Assembly: GCA_948528155.1 (NCBI GenBank)
Contig: CAOSZT010000132.1
Span: 1-6,191 of the forward strand
DNA from: an uncultured Clostridia bacterium
Lineage (GTDB): Bacteria; Bacillota; Clostridia; TANB77; CAG-508
Direction: 5' to 3'
DNA: 6,191 nucleotides
Below, piece by piece: positions 6,163 through 6,191 of the stretch. Position numbers and translations under genes: made by a program. Under the pieces are notes generated by a model. That model did not search any database, was not told where the DNA came from, and saw only the letters and a program-made list of their open reading frames with translations. Within the stretch, counting starts at the first letter, position 1. Every line of letters starts with the position of its first letter.

Positions 6163-6191
6163 GTATAAATAATTAAAAATATTAGTATTTT

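Noticed and set aside
1..6191. CRISPR array, insertion sequence, tRNA, or toxin-antitoxin/defence cluster
   Set aside because: I saw no regularly spaced repeats, transposase motifs, terminal inverted repeats, cloverleaf or defence-type genes in the window.

Overview
This is a very AT-rich stretch of bacterial chromosome, roughly a quarter to 30% G+C by eye. Strong AGGAG/GAGG-type ribosome binding sites, heavy AAA/GAA/ATA/TTA codon use and the protein families present point to a low-GC Firmicute, most likely of the Clostridia. The species cannot be named from the sequence. The single tryptophan in the intact genes is TGG and no intact gene contains an in-frame TGA, so nothing suggests a recoded stop.

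Layout. Bases 58-2241 (+) encode a complete Tex-family S1 RNA-binding protein, preceded by an almost all-AT stem-loop that ends just before its ribosome binding site. At 2270-2687 (+) lies a GNAT-family N-acetyltransferase broken by a frameshift in a short TA run; it was probably co-transcribed with tex. A perfect hairpin at 2686-2721 separates this + strand pair from two genes on the - strand and overlaps the stop codons on both sides. On the - strand, in order of transcription, are a multi-pass membrane sensor histidine kinase (6124-4130), a 348-bp gap holding a strong hairpin and a good promoter, and a response regulator with a REC domain fused to an HD-GYP domain (3781-2720).

How the genes fit together. 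The kinase and the REC/HD-GYP regulator look like a two-component system whose output is hydrolysis of cyclic di-GMP rather than direct DNA binding. The kinase has five N-terminal membrane segments, an extracytoplasmic domain of about 120 residues, a sixth membrane segment, a HAMP-like linker and a complete DHp/CA core. The regulator keeps the phospho-acceptor aspartate and all the HD-GYP signature residues, so both proteins look active. The hairpin and separate promoter between them suggest that the regulator can be made independently of the kinase. Tex is a housekeeping transcription/translation accessory protein with no evident link to that system.

No mobile element, CRISPR array, tRNA or rRNA is visible. 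I do not see a clearly new multi-gene system. The points most worth a second look are the uncoupled kinase/HD-GYP pair and its leader, departures from consensus in the kinase core, the dinucleotide-loss frameshift in the acetyltransferase, and a synonymous-site A bias that follows the + strand across genes of opposite orientation and stops abruptly in two places.
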